Part shown: piece after piece, positions 1 through 7,309 of the stretch
Position numbering within the stretch: position 1 is the stretch's first letter
Layout of the letters: each line of letters starts with the position of its first letter
DNA from: a virus
Virus record (IMG/VR): IMGVR_UViG_3300043399_000730
Location: 1-28,683 of that record
Reading direction: 5' to 3' (one strand)
DNA length: 28,683 nt
Translations under genes and position numbers: made by a program
Notes under the pieces: model-generated
What the model was told of the DNA's origin: nothing
Databases searched by the model: none
What the model saw: only the letters and a program-made list of their open reading frames with translations

Positions 1-230
1 GTATCAAAGTGCTCATCACCGTAAACAGCAAAACCGTGGAAACGGATTTCTGAAACAGCAGCACTTGGGTTCTTCAAACCAAAACGTTGAGTGATTTGGT
101 TTTCGGTTAGCTTTTCGCCAGCGGCTAAAGCTTGAAACAGTTTAAAAGTCTTTGAAGTTGGATTAAAACGCATATAAGATTCCTCTCTTTGTTGGTTGAC
201 TGCATTAGCAGCATGAGTACATTGTAGCAT
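1..230 (-). CDS. Putative helix-turn-helix DNA-binding protein, 3' end beyond window
   Basis: This is the N-terminal part of a leftward gene that runs off the left edge, so only about 76 residues are visible. The stretch from the second Met has the look of a small winged-helix or helix-turn-helix protein (helical TSKTFKLFQAL, then LTENQITQRFGLKNPSAAVS, then EIRFHGFAVY), a type often found as small phage DNA-binding proteins; that is a family impression, not a search. Two starts are possible. The ATG at 230 has AGGAG six bases upstream and leaves a 33-base gap to the preceding gene. The in-frame ATG at 173 has AGAGAGGA upstream and gives a more typical N-terminus (MRFNPTSKTF). I chose 230 because of the spacing; 173 is nearly as likely. 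It is the last visible gene of the operon started by the promoter at 973-1001. Confidence 0.55.
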   Translation of the reverse strand, partial: MLQCTHAANAVNQQREESYMRFNPTSKTFKLFQALAAGEKLTENQITQRFGLKNPSAAVSEIRFHGFAVYGDEHFD

Positions 231-263
231 AATTAACTCCTGTGTCTAGATAAAGTGGCAAAA

Positions 264-611
264 TTAACTGCGAATTTGGTCGATATGCTTGCAATGTCCG
301 CGGAACTTAAATCCCGAACATGAGCAAGTAAAACCGGTTTGCGTCTTTTCGACCGTATAGACGTTACCTTTGCTGCCCTGTACTTCCCAACTTGGATTGG
401 TTGGTTTTTCTACTGTAAATTCCCAAGTGTTTTCAATGGGTTTGAACTTGCGACGACTCGCAACAAATCCTAATGGCTTGCTAAATGCCACGGGCTTCTC
501 AGTGCCCTTGCGAATGTAGCCATACATTTTGGACTTGTCATCAGACAAGAAGTAAATGTGATTAGGAATATTGTGTTCCCATTCGGTGACTTCTTGCACA
601 ACAATCATCAC
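264..611 (-). CDS. SWIM-type zinc-finger protein
   Basis: A 115-residue protein whose C-terminus carries a SWIM zinc-binding signature: C96-x-C98, then C107-x-H109 (CSCSGFKFRGHCKHI). SWIM domains bind one zinc and usually mediate DNA or protein contacts in bacterial, viral and eukaryotic proteins. The N-terminal 75 residues contain no domain I recognise. The start at 611 overlaps the stop of the preceding membrane-protein gene as ATGA, and GAGGAGGT lies just upstream within that gene, so the two are probably translationally coupled. A second ATG follows directly. It belongs to a three-gene leftward operon (942 to 264) behind a strong promoter. The zinc-finger call is firm; its ligand is unknown. 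Confidence 0.75.
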   Translation of the reverse strand: MMIVVQEVTEWEHNIPNHIYFLSDDKSKMYGYIRKGTEKPVAFSKPLGFVASRRKFKPIENTWEFTVEKPTNPSWEVQGSKGNVYTVEKTQTGFTCSCSGFKFRGHCKHIDQIRS

Positions 612-817
612 ATACCTCCTCGTTCAATGCCTTGGCCGTAAACACAAATAATAAAGTATAGTCCGAAGAATATGTCAAGCCAATACAGCACATGGAATGT
701 TAGCTCGGTTTTGCGGCCTTCTTGACGATCAATATCAATAATAAAGCCAAACCTACCGGCTTGAAATAAACATATGGCTGCCAAAGCCGTATAAACAAGA
801 ACCCAAATGCTGCTCAT
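608..817 (-). CDS. Small two-helix membrane protein
   Basis: A 69-residue protein with two hydrophobic segments, about residues 4-18 (IWVLVYTALAAICLF) and 42-60 (HVLYWLDIFFGLYFIICVY), separated by a short charged loop (DIDRQEGRKTE). It is predicted to span the inner membrane twice. I do not recognise the family. Start and stop overlap both neighbours by four bases (ATGA), so translation is probably coupled across all three genes of this operon. Small membrane proteins of this type are common in the accessory early regions of large phages, but no function can be given. Confidence 0.7.
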   Translation of the reverse strand: MSSIWVLVYTALAAICLFQAGRFGFIIDIDRQEGRKTELTFHVLYWLDIFFGLYFIICVYGQGIERGGM

Positions 818-942
818 CGTGCTGCGTCGCGAGTAACTTCTTGAACCTTGCTTACGCCATTGTCAAACATCTTGAAGATGCCCGAAAGGCCCACAGTACA
901 AATCACGATACCAGTGATAACGCCTGCAATAAACTTAGTCAT
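814..942 (-). CDS. 42-residue single-pass membrane protein
   Basis: A very small protein (MTKFIAGVITGIVICTVGLS..., 42 residues) with one N-terminal hydrophobic helix at about residues 4-24 and a polar, charged tail ending DAAR. The start at 942 has AAGGAG seven bases upstream and lies about 30 bases downstream of an almost perfect sigma70 promoter (973-1001), so it is the first gene of a leftward operon. Its TGA overlaps the ATG of the next gene. This placement, promoter then Shine-Dalgarno then coupled overlap, makes it a convincing gene despite its size. Function unknown. Confidence 0.75.
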   Translation of the reverse strand: MTKFIAGVITGIVICTVGLSGIFKMFDNGVSKVQEVTRDAAR

Positions 943-972
943 TTGCCAACTCCTTACTGTTACAATACCTAT

Positions 973-1001
973 ATTATACCGAAATTGGAATTACTGGTCA
1001 A
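973..1001 (-). promoter_or_regulatory. Strong sigma70-type promoter
   Basis: On the minus strand a TTGACC -35 box (996-1001) is followed after exactly 17 bases by a TATAAT -10 box (973-978). It overlaps the 3' end of the preceding gene and would transcribe the genes from 942 leftward. The -35 box is preceded by CAG, giving CAGTTGACC, close to the CGGTTGACC context of three other promoters in this window. Confidence 0.85.
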
Positions 1002-1212
1002 CTGGCTCTTCTACTGGATCTTCGAGCCCGAAACCTTCCATAATCCAAGGAGTTACAACCTTTTGAATGGCATAACCCAAAGATACCCAAACGGCAATTT
1101 CAAACAAAATAAACGGTGCACCTGTGGCCACACGCGAATAGATTACAAGAAATACAGCCAAACCAATGTTGATAAGGTTGCTGGGCTTACGAAGTGCTTT
1201 TTTGATATCCAT
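991..1212 (-). CDS. Small membrane protein, two hydrophobic segments
   Basis: A 73-residue protein with a basic N-terminus (MDIKKALRKPSN), a hydrophobic segment at about residues 13-30 (INIGLAVFLVIYS), a second at about 32-52 (APFILFEIAVWVSLGYAI), and an acidic proline-containing tail (EDPVEEPVDQ). The basic head suggests the N-terminus is cytoplasmic. AGGAGAGTAAT precedes the ATG at 1212. It is the last gene of the operon begun at 1935, and the promoter for the next operon overlaps its stop codon. Family not recognised. Confidence 0.7.
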   Translation of the reverse strand: MDIKKALRKPSNLINIGLAVFLVIYSRVATGAPFILFEIAVWVSLGYAIQKVVTPWIMEGFGLEDPVEEPVDQ

Positions 1213-1231
1213 ATTACTCTCCTGTTAAAAA

Positions 1232-1537
1232 TTAAACTGATTCAGCGTTCTTCATGCTGTGGATCTTTTTACACCATGCTTCCATGGTTTTGAGTGAACC
1301 CCAAGAATCTGCAGGCATTTCGTTAAAAACAAAACTGGCAATTTCGGCAAGGTTTGATTTATTAAAATGATCGGCGCGAGCAACTGCACCCATAAGGTCA
1401 TTACAAAGCAGCGAAGTCAAAAAGCCGCCAGGCATGTAACCATGTTGAACGTAGTTGGTTAACGCTTCTTGAGTGTGAAAAGGAACATTATAGCCCGAGA
1501 AGTCTAGTGGGCGGATCAATGCAAAAACGTTTGTCAT
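1232..1537 (-). CDS. Conserved phage protein of unknown function
   Basis: A 101-residue soluble protein. Its middle and C-terminal parts (PGGFLTSLLCNDLMGAVARAD, then FNEMPADSWGS and a final EAWCKK segment) resemble a widespread small phage protein I remember from many phage genomes, where a loop GxFLxxxLCNDL precedes a helix and a conserved P.xxWGS; no function is established for it to my knowledge. AAGGAGCAACT lies upstream of the ATG at 1537. It sits in the middle of a four-gene leftward operon of small proteins. Confidence 0.7.
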   Translation of the reverse strand: MTNVFALIRPLDFSGYNVPFHTQEALTNYVQHGYMPGGFLTSLLCNDLMGAVARADHFNKSNLAEIASFVFNEMPADSWGSLKTMEAWCKKIHSMKNAESV

Positions 1538-1546
1538 AGTTGCTCC

Positions 1547-1756
1547 TTAAGGTAGCCAGTTAATTTGAATAAACCCAAAGATTAGAAGAAAGGCAATGCT
1601 GACCAAAGTGATGTACACGCCGTGGTGAAACTTGCTGTAAGGTTCTGGGTTATCTTTGTAATACACTAGCACACCCAGAAGCCCGCATACCGTGACAAAC
1701 ACGAGGAATTGGGCAACAAAGAAAAGGACTGCGCTGGCGCTGATGTCAATGATCAT
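1547..1756 (-). CDS. Small two-helix membrane protein
   Basis: A 69-residue protein with two long hydrophobic stretches, about residues 9-31 (AVLFFVAQFLVFVTVCGLLG) and 47-66 (VYITLVSIAFLLIFGFI), joined by a polar loop with YKDNPEPYSKFHH. The start overlaps the preceding stop by one base (TAATG). Its size and topology make it a possible phage inner-membrane factor, but nothing in the sequence says which. Family not recognised. Confidence 0.7.
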   Translation of the reverse strand: MIIDISASAVLFFVAQFLVFVTVCGLLGVLVYYKDNPEPYSKFHHGVYITLVSIAFLLIFGFIQINWLP

Positions 1757-1935
1757 TATAGTGCCTTTTGAGTAAGAGTAACATCAAAGCCCTTGCCAAA
1801 GTACTCGCCGGCCAGGCCTAGCATGTACAAACGCATGTTAAACTCATTGAGTTGAGGATGCTTTTCCTGCTCAACTTCGCTAGAAGTGACATAAAAGTCA
1901 CCATTGGCTTTACGGGCGGTAAGATTGATAAACAT
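1756..1935 (-). CDS. 59-residue unknown protein, first gene of operon
   Basis: A small soluble protein starting MFINLTARKANGDFYVTSSE and ending DVTLTQKAL. I start it at the ATG at 1935, which has AGGAG seven bases upstream. A longer reading from a TTG at 1965 would begin inside the promoter -10 box and is unlikely. It is the first gene behind the strong promoter at 1966-1994; the 5' leader would be about 25 bases. No family recognised. The residues N and E/Q suggest no catalytic motif. Confidence 0.65.
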   Translation of the reverse strand: MFINLTARKANGDFYVTSSEVEQEKHPQLNEFNMRLYMLGLAGEYFGKGFDVTLTQKAL

Positions 1936-1965
1936 TGTCTGCTCCTGTTCACTTACTATACCCAA

Positions 1966-1994
1966 ATTATAGCAAATGGCAAATTTCTGGTCAA
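1966..1994 (-). promoter_or_regulatory. Strong sigma70-type promoter
   Basis: On the minus strand TTGACC (1989-1994) is separated by 17 bases from TATAAT (1966-1971). It overlaps the stop codon of the gene at 1991-2431 and drives the operon starting at 1935. The -35 context is CCCGGTTGACC. Confidence 0.87.
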
Positions 1995-2431
1995 CCGGGC
2001 TTTAGCAACCAACCTTGTGCGGTTTTTTCATGCAACCATTGATAAAACGGACGATTAATATCTAATATCCAAGTACCGTTAAAACCTAAATAACTTGTTG
2101 GATTATTATTATTATGATCGTTGATATATTCTACTAGATAATCAAATTTGGGTATTAACTCTATATTATCTATTAGAATACTACGAATAATAACAGCAGT
2201 TTCTCGATCTGCATTATAATCCTTATTATTCATTGTTATTCTAATGTTTATAGGATCTAATAAATGTGCAGAATAACTAACAGTAACTGGTGCATCGAGC
2301 CAAGAGTTTAACAAACAAGAATTATTAACAAATATACCCGCCCTGGGAACACCATTGTCTGTGATTGCATCCAGTTCAATACTAAGACAAAGTTGATGAT
2401 CAATAGCCAGCAGATCTAAGAAGTTCTTCAT
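1991..2431 (-). CDS. Unknown protein coupled to radical SAM gene
   Basis: A 146-residue protein that overlaps the end of the radical SAM gene by 32 bases in another frame. The N-terminal half looks beta-rich (LSIELDAITDNGVPRAGIFVNNSCL, then a strand with VTVSYSAHLL and INIRITMNNKDY), and the C-terminus has GFNGTWILDINRPFYQWLHEKT followed by GWLL. I have the impression of having seen this C-terminal signature in aquatic phage proteins near structural or radical SAM genes, but cannot name a family. The base composition is more AT-rich than its neighbours (long ATTATTATTA runs near 2100). The overlap suggests it is made together with the radical SAM protein and may be its partner or substrate; this is inference. 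Confidence 0.65.
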   Translation of the reverse strand: MKNFLDLLAIDHQLCLSIELDAITDNGVPRAGIFVNNSCLLNSWLDAPVTVSYSAHLLDPINIRITMNNKDYNADRETAVIIRSILIDNIELIPKFDYLVEYINDHNNNNPTSYLGFNGTWILDINRPFYQWLHEKTAQGWLLKPG

Positions 2432-3689
2432 ATTCAGGAATGTAATCTAAAATTTTATTACCACGACTTTGTTCAATAGTCTTAAGAAACTGAACTAAAT
2501 CTGGCAAGCGGTGTGTTTCGTATTCGTGGTCGGTCAAGTAATTAATATAACTAGAAGCATCTTGAACTAACTGATCTTCAAATAAGTTCATGTTTCGAAC
2601 ATTGATAATTTTATTGTCTGTAGAACCAACTGATGAGTTGATCCACGTTTGTAATTTTGCAATCACTTGTTGACGATAAGACCCCGGCAACACACTAGGT
2701 CTCATAAATGTTGGATCTTCTAAGAAGTTACAACTTTCTACAATCATTTGATGGCGCCTGGCATATTCATATACCGTGTCCAAATGCCAAACACTAAACA
2801 ATGTAGGAGTAATGCGCAAAGACTTAATCCAGTTGTGCTCGTTAGCTACTTCTAACCATTGTTCTAGTAATTTTTCTACTGTTTCGATATTGCTTTGGTA
2901 TCTTAGATAATCGTTCAACGAATGAAAGCACTCAACACTTGCACCAAAGTTAACTGACTTAAACTGTACAAGCAAATCAACAATGTCTTGTCGCCATACT
3001 GTTAGATTAGTAGTAAATCCAATAGTGAGTTCTGTGTGCAGGTTTTGTTTTATTAATTCTGTAAGAATAACCTTAAATGCAGGAGTGATTAAAGTTTCAC
3101 CGCCGATAAAATGTAAGTACGCTAACCTTTTACTTTGTTTAATTGCATCAACAAATGTAGCCAACTGATCTGGATCCTCGGCCCAAAAGCCTTTTGGGAT
3201 TTTTTCAATTAAACCTATACGTTTGTACTCGGCTGCAATCCAACTGCTAGAAAAAGGATTACAAAATACACATCCACTGTTACAGAAATTTCCTAGATCA
3301 ATTTGCCAGTCCTGCGGTAGTTGAGTGGTGTCTCCATTATGAAGTTTACTGTGTTCAAATTCACCAAGCCACGGACTACTTAACATTGTTTGAACAAACC
3401 TGTCAACTTGAACTCCTACCTTGAGTAGTTGACGCTGCCGTCCACTGACTTTTTTATGAGTGTCTTGAGTGTAACATTCTTTGCACGTTGTGGGTTGTTC
3501 GCCATTGAGCAAAGATGCACGAAACTCCGACATTCCATTTTGAAAGAATTTAATCGGAGTTTCGGTTTTAAGATTGCTGTGCGCGACTCGATTCTCTTTG
3601 TTTGCCCAGCGGCAATACTCGTAGTGGCCACTGTTGTTGATTCTCATGTGGAACCAAGGGCTAGAACAAAAAGAATCTTCGAACGCCAT
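2400..3689 (-). CDS. Radical SAM protein, twitch/SPASM-like
   Basis: A 429-residue radical S-adenosylmethionine enzyme. The cluster-binding motif CNSGCVFC (C136, C140, C143) would hold the [4Fe-4S] cluster that cleaves SAM, and GGE (196-198) is the usual SAM amino-group contact. The N-terminus has FCSSPWFHMRINNSGHYEYC followed by TCKECY, a pattern like the C-x-PW...G...C...C-x-x-C cysteine region of twitch/SPASM domains, here placed before the barrel. Such proteins (annotated twitch domain-containing radical SAM) occur in marine phages and bacteria; substrates are mostly unknown. The ATG at 3689 overlaps the ClpP-1 stop by one base, and the gene's end overlaps the unknown at 1991-2431, so clpP, the radical SAM gene and the unknown form one operon. 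The family call is firm; the reaction is unknown. Confidence 0.88.
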   Translation of the reverse strand: MAFEDSFCSSPWFHMRINNSGHYEYCRWANKENRVAHSNLKTETPIKFFQNGMSEFRASLLNGEQPTTCKECYTQDTHKKVSGRQRQLLKVGVQVDRFVQTMLSSPWLGEFEHSKLHNGDTTQLPQDWQIDLGNFCNSGCVFCNPFSSSWIAAEYKRIGLIEKIPKGFWAEDPDQLATFVDAIKQSKRLAYLHFIGGETLITPAFKVILTELIKQNLHTELTIGFTTNLTVWRQDIVDLLVQFKSVNFGASVECFHSLNDYLRYQSNIETVEKLLEQWLEVANEHNWIKSLRITPTLFSVWHLDTVYEYARRHQMIVESCNFLEDPTFMRPSVLPGSYRQQVIAKLQTWINSSVGSTDNKIINVRNMNLFEDQLVQDASSYINYLTDHEYETHRLPDLVQFLKTIEQSRGNKILDYIPEYEELLRSAGY

Positions 3690-4279
3690 TAACCCTCTCG
3701 CTTGGCAATTACTCGATCAGCAAGACCGTATTCAACTGCTTCAGCCGGCGTCATGATGTTGTCGCGGTCCATGTCTTTTTCTAGCAGCTCGTATGGCTTG
3801 CCTGTGTTATTAACATAGATTTCAGTTAGCAACTTTTTCATACGTAGGATTTCCTTGACTTGGATTTCCATGTCTGATGCTTGACCTTCAGTACCACCCA
3901 ATGGTTGGTGAATCAAGTGCCGTGAGTTCGGCAGCATAAAGCGTTTGCCTTTGGTGCCCGAGCTAGCAAGTAAAGAACCCATAGAGCATGCTTGACCCAT
4001 TACAATAGTACTTACATCGCACTTAACAAAGTTCATGGTGTCAAGAATACTTAGGCCGGCAGTAACCGACCCACCTGGACTATTGATGTAAAATAAAATA
4101 TCCTTGTCAGGATCTTCGGCTTCCAAAAATAGCATTTGAGCAACAATCAGACTAGCAGAGTGGTTGTTAACGTCTGTATCTAGCATGACAATACGGTCTT
4201 TGAGCAAACGGCTATAAATGTCATACGAGCGTTCGCCCTTACTAGTGTTTTCTACTACGATGGGTACCAAGTTAGGCAT
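3689..4279 (-). CDS. clpP: ClpP-like serine protease, paralogue 1
   Basis: A 196-residue protein of normal bacterial ClpP length, without an obvious propeptide. The catalytic triad can be read as S99 in GQACSMGS, H124 in RHLIHQP and D173 in [12 protein letters not shown]. The oxyanion-loop segment [11 protein letters not shown] and the handle helix with MKKLLTEIY are also present. ClpP forms a double heptameric chamber that degrades proteins unfolded by ClpX or ClpA. AAAGGA precedes the ATG at 4279, and the start lies inside the end of the SGNH-hydrolase gene (overlap of 8 bases). A phage ClpX is encoded at 21748-22950, so this protein could work with it or with the host unfoldases. A second, more divergent ClpP is at 6638-7222. 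Some phage ClpPs serve as head-maturation proteases, an alternative worth keeping, but the close match to bacterial ClpP argues for a true ClpP. Confidence 0.93.
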   Translation of the reverse strand: MPNLVPIVVENTSKGERSYDIYSRLLKDRIVMLDTDVNNHSASLIVAQMLFLEAEDPDKDILFYINSPGGSVTAGLSILDTMNFVKCDVSTIVMGQACSMGSLLASSGTKGKRFMLPNSRHLIHQPLGGTEGQASDMEIQVKEILRMKKLLTEIYVNNTGKPYELLEKDMDRDNIMTPAEAVEYGLADRVIAKREG

Positions 4280-5021
4280 AATTTTCCTTTATGAAATTAG
4301 ATACTTGAGTCGCAAATAGTTTTTGGCTCAGAGTACCGGGATGTTTATCAGTGCAACTTACAGTATCAATTTTAGCAAATTGCCAACTTTCTGTCAAGTT
4401 AACCCAGGGGCATTTCTGCAGTTTTTCTTTGCCCAAATTAACCTTTTGTATCAACTCGTTTAAGGTGTCATCCGAATAGTTGTTGAATTGGATTAGGTCT
4501 TTGGTAAAATGGTCAATGGGTTTGTCGGTTGGAAACTTGTCAATGCGTTCCCAAAAATCAGATTCCCAAGGAAGCAATCCATTGATCATTGCAACCGGTG
4601 TTTGAGCATAAGAGTAAGTTTCGGCCATATTAACTAAATCAAAAAAATGTTTCCAACTGTGATTAAACGTTGTGTAGATTTTTTTAAACGAGTTGATTTG
4701 GCTACCTGTGAAGTTACTAACTTCGGTATCGCCTCTTTGGTCAAAGTTAATTAGGTTAATTTTGTTACCCAACGGGCCAGTTGTAGTTGTGATGCGATCT
4801 AATGCAGTAACTTGTACCAACACCAAATCATAGGTATTTTTGGATATTTCGTTAATAGTTGATAAAAATATATCATTGTTACTGTTGCAAGTCTCTGCTA
4901 TGTTTACAATGCTGTAGCCAGTTTCCTTGGCCAACAAATTTGGCCAAATTTCCGGGCTTTGCTTTTCGTTCTCAAACCCCCACCCCGAACTAAACGAACA
5001 TCCTGACACAAGTATCTTCAT
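4272..5021 (-). CDS. SGNH/GDSL-type hydrolase-like protein
   Basis: A 249-residue protein beginning [15 protein letters not shown]. The GCSF block with S9 corresponds to the GDS(L) nucleophile motif, an asparagine-containing segment [10 protein letters not shown] corresponds to the Gly/Asn blocks, and TDKHPG (D225, H227) matches the C-terminal DxxH block. SGNH enzymes are esterases or acyl hydrolases acting on lipids or on acetylated glycans. No signal peptide or membrane segment is seen, so it would be cytoplasmic. The ATG at 5021 is preferred over a TTG-like extension to 5054 because the motif then sits at the normal N-terminal position, although no good ribosome-binding site is visible. 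It heads the operon with ClpP-1 and the radical SAM protein. Substrate unknown. Confidence 0.75.
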   Translation of the reverse strand: MKILVSGCSFSSGWGFENEKQSPEIWPNLLAKETGYSIVNIAETCNSNNDIFLSTINEISKNTYDLVLVQVTALDRITTTTGPLGNKINLINFDQRGDTEVSNFTGSQINSFKKIYTTFNHSWKHFFDLVNMAETYSYAQTPVAMINGLLPWESDFWERIDKFPTDKPIDHFTKDLIQFNNYSDDTLNELIQKVNLGKEKLQKCPWVNLTESWQFAKIDTVSCTDKHPGTLSQKLFATQVSNFIKENYA

Positions 5022-5069
5022 AACTATGTAATTAGTTTGATAAGTACAACACACTTAGAGAAATATACA

Positions 5070-6641
5070 ATGCGTGACCTACTTAATATCCTTGAAGATA
5101 CCTTAACCGAAAGCGTTGGGCTTGCCAACCGCAAACCTGGTGATATATTCCGTAACAGCGATGGCGATGTGCTAACATTCCAGAGCTTAGACTTTTTCCC
5201 AGATCGAGGAAAATATAACGATTTAGCCGAGTTGGATGCTGCGCTTAAACAAGCATTTGATTCCTATGGCATTGCACCCGACGATATAACTTGGACCAAT
5301 GCGTTCAACAAGGGCATGTTAGCATTTGGCGTTACACATCTAACCGACGATCAAGGTCAAGATTACTATTTCGGGCGTTGGTTTCGCGATATTAGTCCAA
5401 ATCGTGTAAACAACAACTTCCCAAACAATGCTATTCCAGGCGGATATCGTTACGCTTCAAAAGTTGGAGCAAAAGAAAATGTTGGGTACAAACCTAGCGA
5501 AGTACTAACCAACTTTAAAAGTAATACGCCAGAGTCAATTTACAAACAAATTGTTGCTAAGTTTGGCCAAGGATCTCCAGAAGTAGTAGCTACACAAACA
5601 TTCATGGCTGCTAAAAACTTCCCAGTTAGTTTTCCCAAAGGCACAATTAACTTTACTGCATTCCGAGATTACTTTTGTGAAATGTTGCAACCAATGGCGC
5701 TTGTTATGGGCAAGCCCGTAAGCGGAAATGCTGCCGAAGCTGCAAATATCTTCTTCGGACCAGGACAAGGCTACGAGGATTGTGTTATTAGTTTTAACGA
5801 AGGAACAACTGGTGGACTGTTTGACAGTTTATTAGTAAACTCTCAAGGCAAGCAAATCAAATTGTCGAGCAAAGGTAAAAATGGTGCCAATGCTAGCGTT
5901 GTTAATTTAAGAAAAAGTATCCGCGAACTCGAAGGTGCACCTAACGGTAAGAAGTTATTAAAGAACCACGCAGAAGCAGTCAGTATCCTTGATATTATCG
6001 AAGCAGGTGGGCATTACAAGGCACCACTACAGTTAGGTGTGTTATATAAATTAATCGATCAAAAAACTGCCGACGAAATTATGTCGCTAAAAGGCAAAGG
6101 CCCAGCAGATATTGATCCGTTACAGTTATCTAAAGCTGCACAAAAACTATGGAGCGAACGTAGTGCTGCTGACCCAAGTAGAATTATTCCAATCGAACAC
6201 ATGGTCGCTGCTGTGGCTTACAAGGTAGCCGACTATGTTAACGAAAATACTAATTTTGGCTCTGCCGCATCTGACATCTTAAACAATGCTGCATTAGTGC
6301 AGGTTTATACCGAAGCCAAAGAAAGTAAAGACGTTATTACAATTACCGGTTTCCGTGCTATCTACCCAAGTAAAACTGTTACTGGTGTGTTATTAGACGC
6401 ATCAAAGGCATACTTCAGTACCGGCAACAAAGGAAACTTTACGTTTAAGATTCTTAAAAATGGTGCCAGTGTTGAAGATTTTGAAATGCAAGACAATGTA
6501 GTTGACACTAAACCAGATCCGGATCCAGAAACAAATTTAGTTAATGTCAGCAAACGCCGCAGCAACATCAAGGCCAGCGGATTAAAGCAACCAGAACAAG
6601 ATGTATCTAATTTAGGACGTAAACGCCGTAAGCCAATTTAA
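5070..6641 (+). CDS. 523-residue phage protein with possible capsid-targeting N-terminus
   Basis: One of few rightward genes. The start at 5070 gives MRDLLNILEDTLTESVG, an amphipathic acidic helix like the capsid-targeting leaders of T4 internal head proteins, with a possible prohead-protease site after LTE14. Residues 245-275 (GTTGGLFDSLLVNSQG, then KQIKLSSKGKNGAN) contain D252 followed by Q262-I-K264, which fits the D-x(n)-(D/E/Q)-x-K pattern of the PD-(D/E)xK nuclease fold; this is a weak pattern and could be chance. The last 30 residues are basic (KRRSNIK, GRKRRKPI), suggesting nucleic-acid binding. No Shine-Dalgarno is evident (AGAGAAATATACA precedes the ATG). Its stop overlaps the convergent ClpP-2 stop by four bases. 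I do not recognise a named family. A packaged, injected DNA-acting protein is a hypothesis. Confidence 0.7.
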   Translation: MRDLLNILEDTLTESVGLANRKPGDIFRNSDGDVLTFQSLDFFPDRGKYNDLAELDAALKQAFDSYGIAPDDITWTNAFNKGMLAFGVTHLTDDQGQDYYFGRWFRDISPNRVNNNFPNNAIPGGYRYASKVGAKENVGYKPSEVLTNFKSNTPESIYKQIVAKFGQGSPEVVATQTFMAAKNFPVSFPKGTINFTAFRDYFCEMLQPMALVMGKPVSGNAAEAANIFFGPGQGYEDCVISFNEGTTGGLFDSLLVNSQGKQIKLSSKGKNGANASVVNLRKSIRELEGAPNGKKLLKNHAEAVSILDIIEAGGHYKAPLQLGVLYKLIDQKTADEIMSLKGKGPADIDPLQLSKAAQKLWSERSAADPSRIIPIEHMVAAVAYKVADYVNENTNFGSAASDILNNAALVQVYTEAKESKDVITITGFRAIYPSKTVTGVLLDASKAYFSTGNKGNFTFKILKNGASVEDFEMQDNVVDTKPDPDPETNLVNVSKRRSNIKASGLKQPEQDVSNLGRKRRKPI

Positions 6642-7222
6642 CGTGGTGTTTGTGCAATAGAATCGCAAATACCAAGTTCAAGTGCTTCTTCGGCAGACAA
6701 CCAAACGTCTTGTGGTGGTAATAAGTGTTCTTTGATTTTAGATTCACTCATACCGGTTGCCTGCTTGTAGTGCGCAATCATACGCTTTTGTGTTAATTCA
6801 AACTCACGCATAGTAGCAAACAACTCATGAGCCTTGCCTTCGTTGTACCAACTAAATTGATGGCTAAGGATACTGGTGTTGGGTGTAAGCACACGACGAC
6901 CTTTGGTGCCAGTTAAAAAGATCAACAAGCCACAACTACCAATCATACCAAGTCCTACAGTCTTAATAGGGATCTGTGAACTTTTCATTACGTCAATAAG
7001 TGCAAAGCAAGGTGCAAGTTCGCCGCCATCAGAACAAATCATCAACAGCAGTTCTTTTTTCTTGTTGCGTTTAACTACAAAGTTTTCGTATAAAATCCAG
7101 TCAATAACAGGCTTGATGCTGTCGTCCTCGACTGCACCCATAAATGTGTAAATCCCTTGTTCTTTAAGGGCTTCACCGTGCCCTAAAATTGCTTCATCTT
7201 TATCCTGGCTCATTACTGACAT
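6638..7222 (-). CDS. Divergent ClpP-like serine protease, paralogue 2
   Basis: A 194-residue ClpP-family protein clearly different from ClpP-1. The triad can still be read: S96 in GMIGSCGLL, H121 in SILSHQF and D172 in PPQDVWLSAEEA. CSDGGELAPCFALIDVM replaces the canonical NSPGG segment, so the oxyanion-loop region is altered. The N-terminal 30 residues are charged and unlike those of bacterial ClpP. AAGG lies eight bases before the ATG at 7222, and a promoter at 7252-7280 precedes it. Possible roles are a second ClpP ring partner (mixed ClpP1P2 tetradecamers are known in mycobacteria and Listeria, and ClpP/ClpR mixing in cyanobacteria), or a prohead protease, since some phage head proteases belong to the ClpP fold. 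The sequence cannot decide between these. Confidence 0.87.
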   Translation of the reverse strand: MSVMSQDKDEAILGHGEALKEQGIYTFMGAVEDDSIKPVIDWILYENFVVKRNKKKELLLMICSDGGELAPCFALIDVMKSSQIPIKTVGLGMIGSCGLLIFLTGTKGRRVLTPNTSILSHQFSWYNEGKAHELFATMREFELTQKRMIAHYKQATGMSESKIKEHLLPPQDVWLSAEEALELGICDSIAQTPR

Positions 7223-7251
7223 TCTAGGTACCTTGCTGTAAAGTAACTACT

Positions 7252-7280
7252 ATTATAGTGGGTTACTTTGAGCAACTCAA
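7252..7280 (-). promoter_or_regulatory. Sigma70-type promoter for clpP paralogue 2
   Basis: On the minus strand TTGAGT (7275-7280) is followed after 17 bases by TATAAT (7252-7257). The ATG of the ClpP-2 gene begins 30 bases downstream. The -35 box is weaker than in the other promoters of this window. Confidence 0.75.
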
Positions 7281-7309
7281 GTACTTATGAAGAATGTGCT
7301 CGTTTTGCT

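Noticed and set aside
181-230. TTGACT near 196-201 on the plus strand as a -35 box
   Set aside because: No -10 box at suitable distance and no rightward gene downstream.
841-1293. Open frame of 150 codons on the plus strand
   Set aside because: It overlaps two convincing leftward genes with ribosome-binding sites and a strong promoter, and its product looks random.
2085-2125. ATTATTATTATT run as a possible replication-origin element
   Set aside because: It encodes a run of asparagines (NDHNNNNPTS) within an intact gene, and no iterons or other origin features surround it.
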